DNA of 14,781 bases from Allopontixanthobacter sp041552775. Its GTDB lineage: Bacteria > Pseudomonadota > Alphaproteobacteria > Sphingomonadales > Sphingomonadaceae. Position 1 is the stretch's first letter; every line of letters begins with the position of its first letter. Position numbers and translations under genes: made by a program. Under the pieces are notes generated by a model. The model worked only from the letters and a program-made list of their open reading frames with translations. It did not search any database and was not told where the DNA came from. Shown in pieces: positions 1 to 6,689 of the stretch. The DNA lies in the NCBI GenBank assembly GCA_041552775.1, contig JBFEKH010000046.1, forward strand, positions 1 through 14,781. Reading direction: 5' to 3'.

Positions 1-83
1 ATGAGTTCCACCTCGCCGCCGCAGCCCAAAACCTTCGTAAAATGGCCAAGATGATCCCGATGCCAAGCCCCGCACCCGCCTGA
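1..83 (+). pseudogene. Transposase C-terminal fragment (IS1182-like)
   Basis: The frame starting at base 3 is open from the window edge to a TGA at 81-83. It encodes about 26 residues containing the stretch EFHLAAAAQNLRKMAKMIP, followed by a proline-rich tail. An 'AAxAQNLRKMAKL' helix close to the C-terminus is what I recall from IS1182-type DDE transposases in alphaproteobacteria; this is recognition from memory, without an alignment. The rest of the gene lies outside the window, so I cannot tell whether the element is intact. It borders the repeat-flanked PilZ segment, which suggests that segment has been exposed to insertion-sequence activity. IS5-group membership is the main alternative. 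Confidence 0.6.
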
Positions 84-160
84 TCGGGAATGCAAGGCCG
101 CTCGCCTGCATTCTGGACCGCCCAACACTCAGCACCAGAGGTGAGTTTTTCAACAGGATA
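84..160 (+). mobile_element. Probable right end of the upstream insertion sequence
   Basis: This non-coding tail follows the transposase stop codon and ends near a 'GAGTTTTTCAACAG' stretch at about 143-156. I associate that sequence with terminal inverted repeats of sphingomonad and pseudomonad IS elements. The matching left end is outside the window, so the boundary is a guess. The ~92-bp repeat begins about 20 bp further on. Confidence 0.3.
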
Positions 161-178
161 GGGTCGCTTCCTGCCGGT

Positions 179-270
179 CTGCTTTTATCAGAAATCCACG
201 ATAAGCCGACGGGCTGCTTTTGGTGAAATGCAAAACCCTACTTAACGGCGAGAACTGGGTGGGAATCCGG
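179..270. repeat. ~92-bp direct repeat, copy 1
   Basis: Bases 179-210 are identical to 756-787 (32 bp), and 214-229 are identical to 791-806. The rest of the ~92 bp is clearly related but diverged. Within each copy the octamer CTGCTTTT occurs twice, at 179 and 214 here. The two copies flank the PilZ gene. The stretch holds no credible ORF and looks like an interspersed intergenic repeat rather than a gene. Confidence 0.8.
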
Positions 271-304
271 ATTCTGTCCGTCGATCTTAAATCTCGGTAG
301 GTGT

Positions 305-589
305 CTAATTGTTTCTTGTTTCGACCCAATCGATGGATTCTTCGGAAATCGGTCTGGAAAACTTTACCCCGCAACGGTTCTGGTCTTTCCATACGATTTC
401 ACCGGCCACTTCGTCACGATCAGAAAGCCGAAGAAGGATTGTTGCACCAAGCTGTGCAAGCATGCTTTGCGTTTGGATCAGGCAGCCAATGGTCGAGACA
501 TCAAGCACAACAACATCTACTGCTGAGGCGGGAACCCTAGCATTAGTCGCAATGTGGGTCGCAAACCTTTCCGCTTTTCGAATTTTCAT
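305..589 (-). CDS. PilZ-domain protein (predicted c-di-GMP receptor)
   Basis: This 94-residue protein is essentially one PilZ domain. The N-terminal c-di-GMP-binding arginine motif RxxxR is present (R4-K-A-E-R8). The second signature, (D/N)xSxxG, appears as DVSTIG at about residues 30-35. A beta-barrel-like pattern then ends in 'CGVKFSRPI'. In known family members these residues clamp a c-di-GMP dimer and the protein acts as a cytosolic effector of motility, cellulose/EPS synthesis or transcription. The ATG at 587-589 is supported by a purine-rich Shine-Dalgarno (GGAGAGG) just upstream. The gene stands alone between two direct repeats. It lies about 2 kb from the glycosyltransferase operon, but on the other side of the att-containing repeat, so a functional link is only possible. 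The target is unknown. Confidence 0.85.
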   Translation of the reverse strand: MKIRKAERFATHIATNARVPASAVDVVVLDVSTIGCLIQTQSMLAQLGATILLRLSDRDEVAGEIVWKDQNRCGVKFSRPISEESIDWVETRNN

Positions 590-701
590 CCAGCCTCTCC
601 AGGCGGGCGAATTAGCACAGAAACGTTAATACACTTTGCCTTGATCGGCTCTGCTTGTGTGGCTCACGCCGTATTTGACCAAGAAGGTTGAATAGGAGCA
701 A

Positions 702-752
702 GTCAGCAAACGACCGCAATGGGGTGGTGGGTTCAACCGGTCGATTGCTGAC
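702..752. repeat. Long inverted repeat (hairpin) upstream of the second direct repeat
   Basis: The arms are 702-716 and 738-752: GTCAGCAA-A-CGACCG pairs with CGGTCG-A-TTGCTGAC. That gives 14 of 15 paired positions, one A/A mismatch and a 21-nt loop. It is not followed by a T tract, so it is not a typical rho-independent terminator. The element ends 3 bp before the ~92-bp repeat copy 2 and lies upstream of both the PilZ gene (-) and the lipoprotein gene (+). It could be a protein-binding dyad or the end of a small mobile repeat. The rest of 590-755 shows nothing else I recognise. Confidence 0.7.
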
Positions 753-755
753 AGA

Positions 756-847
756 CTGCTTTTATCAGAAATCCACGATAAGCCGACAATCTGCTTTTGG
801 TGAAATACAAGACGCGGCTAAACGGCAAAAATTAGGGTAAATGCGGA
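756..847. repeat. ~92-bp direct repeat, copy 2
   Basis: This is the second copy of the element at 179-270, in the same orientation and 577 bp away. The first 32 bp are identical and a further 16-bp block (791-806) is identical; the right half has diverged. It lies about 85 bp before the start of the HhH lipoprotein gene, so it may form part of that gene's upstream region. Confidence 0.8.
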
Positions 848-930
848 CTAACCCATTGTGGGCAGTCGTAGAGGGTTCGCAATCTCAATCGAGCGCGCTA
901 TTGCGACGGTTCAATTGAAAGGGTCCCATT

Positions 931-1449
931 ATGCGTAAGGTATTTCTCGTAGCTGCATTGGCTGGCACAGCCATGACTTTGAGCGCTTGTTCACAAGGCG
1001 CTGAAGATGCAACTGAACGGACTGTGGAAGACACGTCGATGGACGTCGGAGCTGGTGAAGTAACGGATGCCCAAAACGCTGGTGGCGTGGCTGATGCCAA
1101 TACGGCCACCGCCGAGCAACTTGCAGAGAGGGACGGAATATCATCCGAGCTGGCTGCGGCGATAGTCGCAGGCCAACCATATGAGAGCGTGACTGATTTG
1201 AATGCCGCGCTTGTCGCAGCGGTGACGCCAGAAGAGGCTACTGCCGCGCTTTCGCAGGTCTTTGTGCCAGTCAATTTGAACAGTGCTAGCCGCGAAGAGA
1301 TCGCGCTTATTCCCGGAATGACCGATCGCATGATCGGCGAGTTTTTGGAATATCGCCCTTATGCAGATCTGAGCGAATTCGACCGCGAAATTGGCAAGTA
1401 TGTCGACGAGGCGGAAGTGGCGCGATTCCGTAATTACGTCACTCTCTAA
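931..1449 (+). CDS. Lipoprotein with ComEA-like helix-hairpin-helix domains
   Basis: The 172-residue product begins with a lipoprotein signal peptide: basic MRK, a hydrophobic core, and the lipobox LSAC with Cys20 as the predicted lipidated residue. An acidic low-complexity linker follows to about residue 55. The first HhH-like segment (about 57-95) starts at a 'NTATAEQLAE' block. The second, better one (about 112-168) starts 'VNLNSASREEIALIPGM' and matches the 'hNlNtAs.eeL..lpGig' pattern of ComEA/HhH1 domains. In ComEA such domains bind double-stranded DNA non-specifically in the periplasm; here the role is unknown, and HhH folds also serve as protein scaffolds. The ATG has a plausible SD (GAAAGGG at about 915-921). 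The stop codon overlaps the convergent heme protein gene. Confidence 0.85.
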   Translation: MRKVFLVAALAGTAMTLSACSQGAEDATERTVEDTSMDVGAGEVTDAQNAGGVADANTATAEQLAERDGISSELAAAIVAGQPYESVTDLNAALVAAVTPEEATAALSQVFVPVNLNSASREEIALIPGMTDRMIGEFLEYRPYADLSEFDREIGKYVDEAEVARFRNYVTL

Positions 1450-2018
1450 CGCTTTTGCAGCCAAACTCTAACGATTTCGATGACGGCCAGCACCGCGATT
1501 TGGATGTAGGCCGTCATCGGATCAAAGGCTGTCAGGGCCCAGTGAACAAAGGTCAGGATCGTCGCGGGATAGACGAGCCGGTGCAGGCGTTTCCATGATC
1601 GTTTGAGCGCGCGAACCGCGATGTCATTCGACGTCACAGCGAGCGGCACGAATATGGCAAATGCTAGCCAGCCGGTCAGGAATTCAGCGGCGAAAAAATC
1701 CGCGTAGATGGCGTCAATGGACGACTTTTTAGCAAGATATATGATGGTATGCCCGGCGGCATAAGCGAAACTGGCCACACCGAAATCGCGCCTGCGCCGC
1801 ATCAGCCAGATCGCCCATCGTCGCTTCCGGAATAGCAGGCGGATTGGGGTGACGCAAAGCGTTAACATCAACAACCATGCCGCCCAGTCTCCGCTATCAC
1901 CGATGATGTGGCCATAGCCGTAAACTTCCGGTCGCGAAAACCATCGGTAAAGCATCCACAGTCCAGGCAAGGACAGGCCGAGCCAGAGCAATAAACGCGA
2001 GGTTAAGATCGTCTTCAT
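1446..2018 (-). CDS. MsrQ/ferric reductase-like heme membrane protein
   Basis: This 190-residue polytopic protein has the ferric reductase-like transmembrane domain. The order of motifs matches MsrQ (YedZ): an early 'GHIIGDSGDWA' segment followed by a helix ending in 'VTPIRLL', 'AAGHTIIYL' (H90), and 'WKRLHRLVYPATILTFVHW' (H146 and H159). These histidines sit where the family binds b-type heme. MsrQ passes quinone-derived electrons to the periplasmic methionine sulfoxide reductase MsrP, but no msrP lies in this window, so the partner is unknown and the symbol is withheld. I chose the ATG at 2016-2018; the frame extends upstream to a TTG at 2049-2051 that would add 11 residues without an obvious benefit. 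The stop overlaps that of the convergent HhH lipoprotein gene by a few bases. Confidence 0.8.
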   Translation of the reverse strand: MKTILTSRLLLWLGLSLPGLWMLYRWFSRPEVYGYGHIIGDSGDWAAWLLMLTLCVTPIRLLFRKRRWAIWLMRRRRDFGVASFAYAAGHTIIYLAKKSSIDAIYADFFAAEFLTGWLAFAIFVPLAVTSNDIAVRALKRSWKRLHRLVYPATILTFVHWALTAFDPMTAYIQIAVLAVIEIVRVWLQKR

Positions 2019-2268
2019 TAGCAGTCTTGCGTGGCGGCAAGAGTGCTGCAAAGCAAGTCAGTTCGGCATGCTCCAACGTCTATTTACGTCTGTCCGCTTT
2101 GGGGCGCATAAAGCCAGAATGAGATCTGATTTCGGAGCTTATGAAATTTGACGCAAAAACTTTCACACGCAAATCATACTTTGAACATCCCAAATTTGCC
2201 TGCGTATAACCACCTGCAAATAGAGGGCACAAAAGGGGGAACAAGAAGAGGTGAAGTCAATTAAATAT

Positions 2269-2298
2269 ATTTAACAATCAATAACTTGATTGTTAAAT
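2269..2298. repeat. Perfect 13-bp dyad beside the att-like core (copy A)
   Basis: ATTTAACAATCAA (2269-2281) and TTGATTGTTAAAT (2286-2298) are perfect reverse complements with a 4-nt loop. The dyad ends 6 bp before the tRNA-Ser-like sequence. Copy B has a comparable dyad that uses the same right arm but a left arm at a different alignment position. It could be an integrase or other protein site, or a cruciform. It has no T tract of terminator type. Confidence 0.8.
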
Positions 2299-2302
2299 CA
2301 AA

Positions 2303-2322
2303 CTCCCTCCGTCTCCGCCACC
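2303..2322 (+). other. att-like core: 3' end of a tRNA-Ser gene (copy A)
   Basis: CCCTCCGTCTCCGCCA at 2305-2320 equals the 3' T-stem strand (CCCTC), the 3' acceptor strand (CGTCTCC), the discriminator G and CCA of a tRNA-Ser whose acceptor begins GGAGACG, as in many alphaproteobacterial tRNA-Ser(GCU) genes. No tRNA body precedes it; an AT-rich dyad lies there instead. It is therefore a tRNA 3'-end remnant of the kind left by tyrosine integrases that target tRNA genes. Repeated GGGCACAAAA motifs about 60-80 bp upstream fit arm-type integrase sites. No integrase gene is visible in the window. Confidence 0.6.
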
Positions 2323-2553
2323 GCCCTTTCCAAGGGTGATTAGCTGCCGCTAGACTTGGCCACTGGCAACGCGACTGCATCCGCCGACAAAGCCGCCATT
2401 CACAGGCTCATTCTGCGACCCTGAAACCTGCCATCCATTCAGGTTTCGATGAGCGGCCAGCACCGGCCGCTTTCAGGGCTGCGAAAATGGGCGTTGGAGG
2501 GCAGGAATGTTGTAGGAAACGGACAAAGCTGCTGTGCTTGGGACAGCCTTCCA

Positions 2554-2715
2554 TCAGATCCCAGATTGATCGAGAATCGCCAACACCTTCGGCCATTTCT
2601 GATGCCCGCTCCACCCTCTAAGGGTCTTCCCGTCTGCGGGCCTAACCGCCCTCAGGTCAGCTCCGCTAGAAATGAGGAGGAGCGCAACGTCTTCATCTGA
2701 AATGTTGAATGCGAC
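2554..2715 (-). pseudogene. Ankyrin-repeat remnant at the end of the EPS operon
   Basis: One minus-strand frame ending in TGA at 2554-2556 encodes 'DEDVALLLISSGADLRA', followed by 'ADGKTLRGWSG' and 'VLAILDQSG', which reads as one to one-and-a-half ankyrin repeats at a protein C-terminus. The frame has no start of its own; upstream it runs into the glycosyltransferase gene. In a different frame an ATG at 2713-2715 follows a near-ideal SD (AAAGGAGAAC) immediately after the glycosyltransferase stop, but that frame stops after about 20 codons. The simplest reading is a fifth operon gene that has lost most of its interior and shifted frame. Its function cannot be inferred. Confidence 0.45.
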
Positions 2716-2725
2716 ATGTTCTCCT

Positions 2726-4156
2726 TTACACGCCAGAATTGAATCCCTCTCTCGGTACAGCTGCCCAGCTGGTATCCTTGCGAAGATGCCGCTTGATCCC
2801 AGACAAGCGGAAAACCAGGTTTGCCTGACGGTAACCGAAATTCTCGACGAAAGCGGCAACACCGACCCTTATCAAATCTCTTGCCGAAGGCGTCCGGCGC
2901 AGTTGCAGTTCTTCAAGTGCGAGAGTGCCGATGCTCAGCCCTGTTCCAAACAGGACGGTCACACATAGGAAAACAAGCGCGACAACCGGGTCCATCACTC
3001 CAAGCAGCAAAGCGGCGGGGATCACGAGATATCCCACGAGTTCGGCTGGCGGCCCGATTACGTCCTCGACGACCAGCTGAAACATGGAGAACATTCCGAT
3101 ACGTCCATACTGCGGATTGAGAATCATCCGACGATGACGGATCAGTGTCTCCAATGCTCCCTGTTGCCAGCGAGCCCGTTGATTACGCAGTCCTGCCCAG
3201 GTCGTTGGCGCCTCGGTCCAGCAAACAATCTCAGGCACGAAGCCAATCGCATATTCGCGCTTCTGTTCGCGCATGTGCCGGTGGATCCTGACAATAAGTT
3301 CCAGGTCTTCGCCGACCGTATCATGCCGATATCCGCCAATTTCAATCAGCGTTGACCGGCGAAACACGCCGAATGCCCCGGAAATGAGAAGAAGCGTGTT
3401 GACTTCCGCATTGGCAACACGCGCCGTCAGAAAAGCGCGCAGATATTCGACAATCTGAAACCTTGGCAGCCATGCTTTTGTGACACCGATTTTGCGCAGC
3501 GATCCGGCCCGGATTTCGCATCCATTGGCAATCCGAATGGCCCCGCCAACCGCAACCATTTTGCCCGTATCATACATGAACGGCTCAGCAGCGCGCAGCA
3601 GACCATCGGGTTCAATAATTGAATCGGCATCGATAATGCAAACCAGGGGAGTTCTGGCAAAACCGATACCCGCATTGGCTGCATCGGCCTTTCGGCCATT
3701 TTCCTTGTCCACGACAAGCAGGTTGGCGTGCTTGCGTGATTTATATACTCCCACAATCTTTGTGTGCTGTAGTGCGGCGATCTGCTCGCGTTGTGACGGC
3801 ACACAATCGAAAGCCTCGATCATGGTCGCCAATGTGCTGTCTTTGGAGCCGTCGTTGACAACTATGACTTCGTGCTCGGGATATTCAAGAGCAAGCAGAG
3901 CGCGCACGCTTTCGACAATCGACAGTTCTTCATTGAAGGCAGGGGCGACGACCGAAACCGGCAGGGCCAGATCCTTATAGCGGTGCCACAAATCGAGGGA
4001 AAACTGTGAAGGTTTGACCCGGGTGGCGAAAACATATGCTGCAACAAAGAGCTGAATTACACTGATTGCATTGCGGAACAGCACCACCAGAAGGCACCCG
4101 TACGCAAGATACATCACCGCATTTGCAGCCGCCGAAAGAAAAGCATCCCCGCTCAT
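2726..4156 (-). CDS. Processive-type family 2 glycosyltransferase (EPS synthase)
   Basis: The 476-residue protein is an inner-membrane GT2 enzyme of the PgaC/BcsA/hyaluronan-synthase type. N-terminal membrane helices (about 12-43) precede the cytosolic GT-A domain. The expected signatures are present: D102 in 'VVNDGSKD', the DxD-type D176-A-D178 metal/nucleotide-sugar motif, 'GED' with D283 as catalytic-base candidate, and QxxRW as Q325-R-A-R328-W329, which marks processive enzymes. At least three hydrophobic helices follow at about 355-425. There is no C-terminal PilZ domain, unlike BcsA. The sugar donor and polymer cannot be deduced. Its ATG overlaps the HEAT gene's stop (ATGA), implying translational coupling. 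It is the last intact gene of the operon after regulator, TPR/barrel and HEAT protein. Exopolysaccharide synthesis is the most likely role; a non-processive transferase is possible. Confidence 0.9.
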   Translation of the reverse strand: MSGDAFLSAAANAVMYLAYGCLLVVLFRNAISVIQLFVAAYVFATRVKPSQFSLDLWHRYKDLALPVSVVAPAFNEELSIVESVRALLALEYPEHEVIVVNDGSKDSTLATMIEAFDCVPSQREQIAALQHTKIVGVYKSRKHANLLVVDKENGRKADAANAGIGFARTPLVCIIDADSIIEPDGLLRAAEPFMYDTGKMVAVGGAIRIANGCEIRAGSLRKIGVTKAWLPRFQIVEYLRAFLTARVANAEVNTLLLISGAFGVFRRSTLIEIGGYRHDTVGEDLELIVRIHRHMREQKREYAIGFVPEIVCWTEAPTTWAGLRNQRARWQQGALETLIRHRRMILNPQYGRIGMFSMFQLVVEDVIGPPAELVGYLVIPAALLLGVMDPVVALVFLCVTVLFGTGLSIGTLALEELQLRRTPSARDLIRVGVAAFVENFGYRQANLVFRLSGIKRHLRKDTSWAAVPREGFNSGV

Positions 4157-5121
4157 GACGAAATTCGCAGAAGGTTTGCATCCGGCAATAGTTTCTCGAG
4201 CGCTTCAGCAGCACGCAGCCTTACCCATAATTCGTGATCCTGGGTCATAGCCATCAGAACCGGTATAGCCTGCGTCAAGCCAAGTGCCGCTGCGCTGTTG
4301 ACCGCCTGAATCCGTACATTGCTATCGCCATCGCTGAGCGCTTGGGTAACCCATGGGGCAACCGATGGATGGCCAAGCTTAGCCGCCGCCCGCAATGCCG
4401 CGCATCTAATTTCAACATCATCAAATTTGCTCGCACGTTCCAAAGTCGGCAGAACCGAATGATCATCCGACCAGCCCAACGCATCAACAATCGCTGCTCG
4501 CCGCGAATGAGGCATCTCATCTTCGAGCAGGCGCACGAGATGCTCGGCATACTCAGGGGCCATGGCCCTCAATATGGCCACGTCGAGTCTTGTTGGACTG
4601 CGTTTGGGCATATCAAGCAGCTCGATCGTTTCGCGCGGAGGAGGTAATCGCCCGAAACTGGCCAGTGCAAACGCTGCGTTCAAACGAACAATATGGTTTT
4701 GGTCATTTCTCAGGACCTCGCGCATTTTGGCGATTGCCGCCTCACCGCCAAACTGCTGCAATGATCGGATTGCATCGATCCGCCGGGCGGCACGCCACGC
4801 CTTGGTTTGGCGGAGCGCAACCTGCAGCAGCCCGTCGATCTCTGCAAGCTGGATCAACCGGTCGCGGTCGCCCCCGCGCAGGAGCAAGAGCAGATGGCCC
4901 ATGGCTTGCAGGCGCTCTGCTTTGGACCATTTTGCATTGGGATTGTCTTTTTCGAACCCGCCGACGCGCTGCAGATAACTGCGAGTAATCGCGCTTTGGC
5001 GTGACTTGGCGATCGGTTCGTGGCGTTCGGTTGTCCAGCGGCGCAGCACCAGCAGCCCGAACGCGATCGACAAAACCAATGTCGTAACGACACAAAAGAT
5101 AATGAGGCCGCTATAGATCAC
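4153..5121 (-). CDS. Membrane-anchored HEAT-repeat protein
   Basis: The 322-residue product opens with one transmembrane helix (about 3-27). A run of basic residues (RRWTTERHEPIAKSR) follows, so by the positive-inside rule the rest is cytosolic. From about residue 95 to the end it consists of tandem HEAT-like helix pairs with the typical 'D..VR..A..ALG.....P.L' spacing, for example at 'NHIVRLNAAFALASFG', 'DVEIRCAALRAAAKLG', 'DSNVRIQAVNSAAALG' and 'ELWVRLRAAEALEKL'. HEAT solenoids are protein-binding scaffolds with no enzymatic motif. The start is GTG at 5119-5121, overlapping the barrel gene's stop as GTGA; its own stop overlaps the glycosyltransferase ATG. Position suggests it tethers the synthase to another component, perhaps the receiver-only regulator. 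That partner assignment is inference. Confidence 0.85.
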   Translation of the reverse strand: MIYSGLIIFCVVTTLVLSIAFGLLVLRRWTTERHEPIAKSRQSAITRSYLQRVGGFEKDNPNAKWSKAERLQAMGHLLLLLRGGDRDRLIQLAEIDGLLQVALRQTKAWRAARRIDAIRSLQQFGGEAAIAKMREVLRNDQNHIVRLNAAFALASFGRLPPPRETIELLDMPKRSPTRLDVAILRAMAPEYAEHLVRLLEDEMPHSRRAAIVDALGWSDDHSVLPTLERASKFDDVEIRCAALRAAAKLGHPSVAPWVTQALSDGDSNVRIQAVNSAAALGLTQAIPVLMAMTQDHELWVRLRAAEALEKLLPDANLLRISS

Positions 5122-6230
5122 GGCGAAATGAACCTGTACGAAAAGCTCAGGTTCACCGATTGACGCTGGTAGCTGTTTGAACGATTTTCGTCAGCTGCTG
5201 AAATACGTAATTGCCAGTGCCGATCAAGATTCAGTCGGGCCCCAAAGGCGACGGCTCGTAATTGCCTGACACCGTCATCTTCGCGGTCGGGATAGCGGGC
5301 AATATTGACAAAAAGCGATAGATCGTCATCTGGATCATAATCAGCTCTCACCGCCCCGCCGACCCGGTACCCGCCATCTGCATCGAGCAAATTAATCATT
5401 TTTGCAGCGATCAGGATTCTGGATTCTGGTCTTACGCTGAAACCGGGCTCGAAAGCTGCGGTTAAACCGTCATCATAGCGCGCCATTCGTGCGCCGAACG
5501 CCGCTTGAAGGCGCGGGGTCAATTCGAGGCTGGCCCCACCCCCGATGCGCCACTGGTCGCGAAAGGTCGCACCCGGTGTGACCCCCGCTTCGAAATAATA
5601 AGAGCCCGATTGGAAACGAGTTGTTGCGCGGGTCAGGATACGGACATCGCTCGTTGCCCGGCGCTCGGCATCCGCCTCGGCTTCAAAAACGGTTCTGGCA
5701 GGATTGCCAAACGCGATGCCCAGCGCAGCACTTTCCCAGGTCTCGGACGCACCGCTGCTGAAGCTAACGGGTGCCACGCTCGCGGAAAGACTGACGGAAA
5801 GCAGATCGAACTTCTTCGCTTCAGTCATTGCTTGGCTGTAGGATTCCTCAAATGCCGAGAAACCAGGATATCCGGGTGCGGCAAGGCGGAGCGCTTCAGC
5901 CTGGCGATCAGCTTGCGCCAGCTTGCCGCGCCACATCAGGATGTTAGCGCGCGCCAGTTGAATGTCCTGGTCTGCTGGCGCCAAAGATATTGCCCGTGAA
6001 ATTGCGCTCTCGGCGGCTTGGAGGTCGCCTTCGCGTGCTTCGGTCGCGGCCAGTCGCCGCCAGAGATCGGCGTTCTGCGCATCAGACCGAAGCTCCTCTG
6101 CGAGCGACTCGGCGGACGGCTGCGGCAGGTGTGTCGGAACTGGCTCCGACTGCCGATCTTCCGCATGGACATTTTGGACGGGAACGAAAGTAAGCAAAAG
6201 GCCTGCCGCGAGTGCGATTTTAGGCTGCAT
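5118..6230 (-). CDS. TPR and YaiO-like outer-membrane beta-barrel protein
   Basis: The 370-residue protein has a Sec signal peptide (about 1-23, ending VHA). A TPR-rich periplasmic part (about 40-125) shows 'ADLWRRLAATEAREGDLQAAESAISRAI'-type helix pairs, split here only to show the pattern. From about 140 to the end come alternating amphipathic beta strands rich in Tyr, Phe, Arg and Gly, finishing 'FSYRF' near the C-terminus as in outer-membrane barrels. This layout resembles the YaiO family and is functionally reminiscent of PgaA, BcsC or AlgK/AlgE, where TPRs plus a barrel export a polysaccharide. It is much smaller than PgaA or BcsC, so the pore may have few strands. The ATG at 6228-6230 lies inside the regulator gene's 3' end (11-bp overlap). 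The likely role is polymer export or surface anchoring. Confidence 0.8.
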   Translation of the reverse strand: MQPKIALAAGLLLTFVPVQNVHAEDRQSEPVPTHLPQPSAESLAEELRSDAQNADLWRRLAATEAREGDLQAAESAISRAISLAPADQDIQLARANILMWRGKLAQADRQAEALRLAAPGYPGFSAFEESYSQAMTEAKKFDLLSVSLSASVAPVSFSSGASETWESAALGIAFGNPARTVFEAEADAERRATSDVRILTRATTRFQSGSYYFEAGVTPGATFRDQWRIGGGASLELTPRLQAAFGARMARYDDGLTAAFEPGFSVRPESRILIAAKMINLLDADGGYRVGGAVRADYDPDDDLSLFVNIARYPDREDDGVRQLRAVAFGARLNLDRHWQLRISAADENRSNSYQRQSVNLSFSYRFISP

Positions 6231-6603
6231 TGCCGCTACTTCGCTTCAATTGCAACGCCATGCGCGAGAGCAGCTCATTGGGAATGAAGGGTTTGGTCAG
6301 ATAATCTGCGGCGCCGGCGTCCAGCGCCGCCACAATGTCGGCCTCTCCTTTGCGCGCGGTCAGCATGATGACAGGAATTGCGGCGGTCCACTCGTTTTGC
6401 TTCAGCGACGCCAAGGCTTCGATACCTGAGACAATCGGCATCATGAAATCGAGGACGATAAGGTCGGGCAGAAGAGAGATTGCCTGTTCGAGGGCGATCT
6501 CACCATCGGCTGCGCTGGTGACATTATGACCCGCGCTCTGAAGGCGAAATCGGATCACATCGACCAGAATGTCATCATCGTCTGCAATCAATATTTCCGC
6601 CAT
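6220..6603 (-). CDS. Receiver-only response regulator
   Basis: This 127-residue protein is a single REC domain with no output domain. The acidic pocket is D8-D9-D10-D11, the phospho-acceptor D52 (in 'IVLDFMMP'), the switch residue T82 ('MLTARKG') and the conserved K104 ('YLTKPF'). All key residues are present, so it should be phosphorylatable. Receiver-only proteins act by binding partners or as phosphorelay intermediates. It is the first gene of the operon, and its stop overlaps the next start by 11 bp. The divergent hybrid kinase begins 86 bp away and is the likely phosphodonor. The ATG at 6601-6603 has an AAGGG SD about 9 bp upstream. With no DNA-binding domain it is unlikely to control transcription directly. 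Confidence 0.93.
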   Translation of the reverse strand: MAEILIADDDDILVDVIRFRLQSAGHNVTSAADGEIALEQAISLLPDLIVLDFMMPIVSGIEALASLKQNEWTAAIPVIMLTARKGEADIVAALDAGAADYLTKPFIPNELLSRMALQLKRSSGNAA

Positions 6604-6689
6604 GGTGCGAACCCTTTTTTTAAGAGGGACACCACTACCGATCTATAGTTAACGGCGCGTTACGGTGCCGCTTGCGACAATTCGGGTGA
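6604..6689. promoter_or_regulatory. Divergent promoter region between regulator and kinase
   Basis: These 86 bp must hold the promoters of the minus-strand EPS operon and of the kinase gene, unless the kinase start is the later ATG at 6732. A small perfect inverted repeat, TAACG-GCG-CGTTA, sits at 6650-6662. I see no convincing -35/-10 pair by eye in either direction. A T-run (6614-6621) belongs to the leader of the regulator. Confidence 0.4.

Larger units (their letters stand above)
2099..2512. repeat. ~410-bp direct repeat, copy A (with attachment-like core)
   Basis: This block recurs at 10885-11290 in the same orientation. Bases 2101-2239 match 10887-11025 with three differences in 139 positions. 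About 2321-2383 matches the corresponding part of copy B with one difference. Internal order: a conserved left segment; two GGGCACAAAA-type direct repeats at about 2225-2245, resembling integrase arm sites; an AT-rich dyad; a tRNA-Ser 3'-end-like core; and a right half (about 2375-2512) that also recurs, partially, at 12325-12455. The block has no convincing gene. Together with 2513-2553 it fills the gap between the heme protein and the ankyrin remnant. Confidence 0.9.

Noticed and set aside
702..752. Rho-independent terminator
   Set aside because: The loop is 21 nt and there is no T tract on either strand; it also lies upstream, not downstream, of the flanking genes.
179..847. CRISPR array
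   Set aside because: There are only two repeat copies, 577 bp apart, with a gene between them; no regular spacers and no cas genes.
2303..2322. A functional tRNA-Ser gene at either att-like core
   Set aside because: Only the last 16 nt match; the preceding bases form an AT-rich dyad rather than tRNA arms, and copy B carries a mismatch in the acceptor strand.
2408..2614. Minus-strand open frame of 68 residues
   Set aside because: It lies in the intergenic repeat, lacks a good start signal, and its recognisable peptide recurs only because the repeat recurs.
2729..2862. Extension of the ankyrin frame upstream as a longer real gene
   Set aside because: This part overlaps the C-terminal codons of the glycosyltransferase in another frame and has no ankyrin character.
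305..4156. c-di-GMP control of the glycosyltransferase by the PilZ protein
   Set aside because: The PilZ gene is outside the repeat-bounded block and the synthase has no PilZ domain; proximity alone is not enough.
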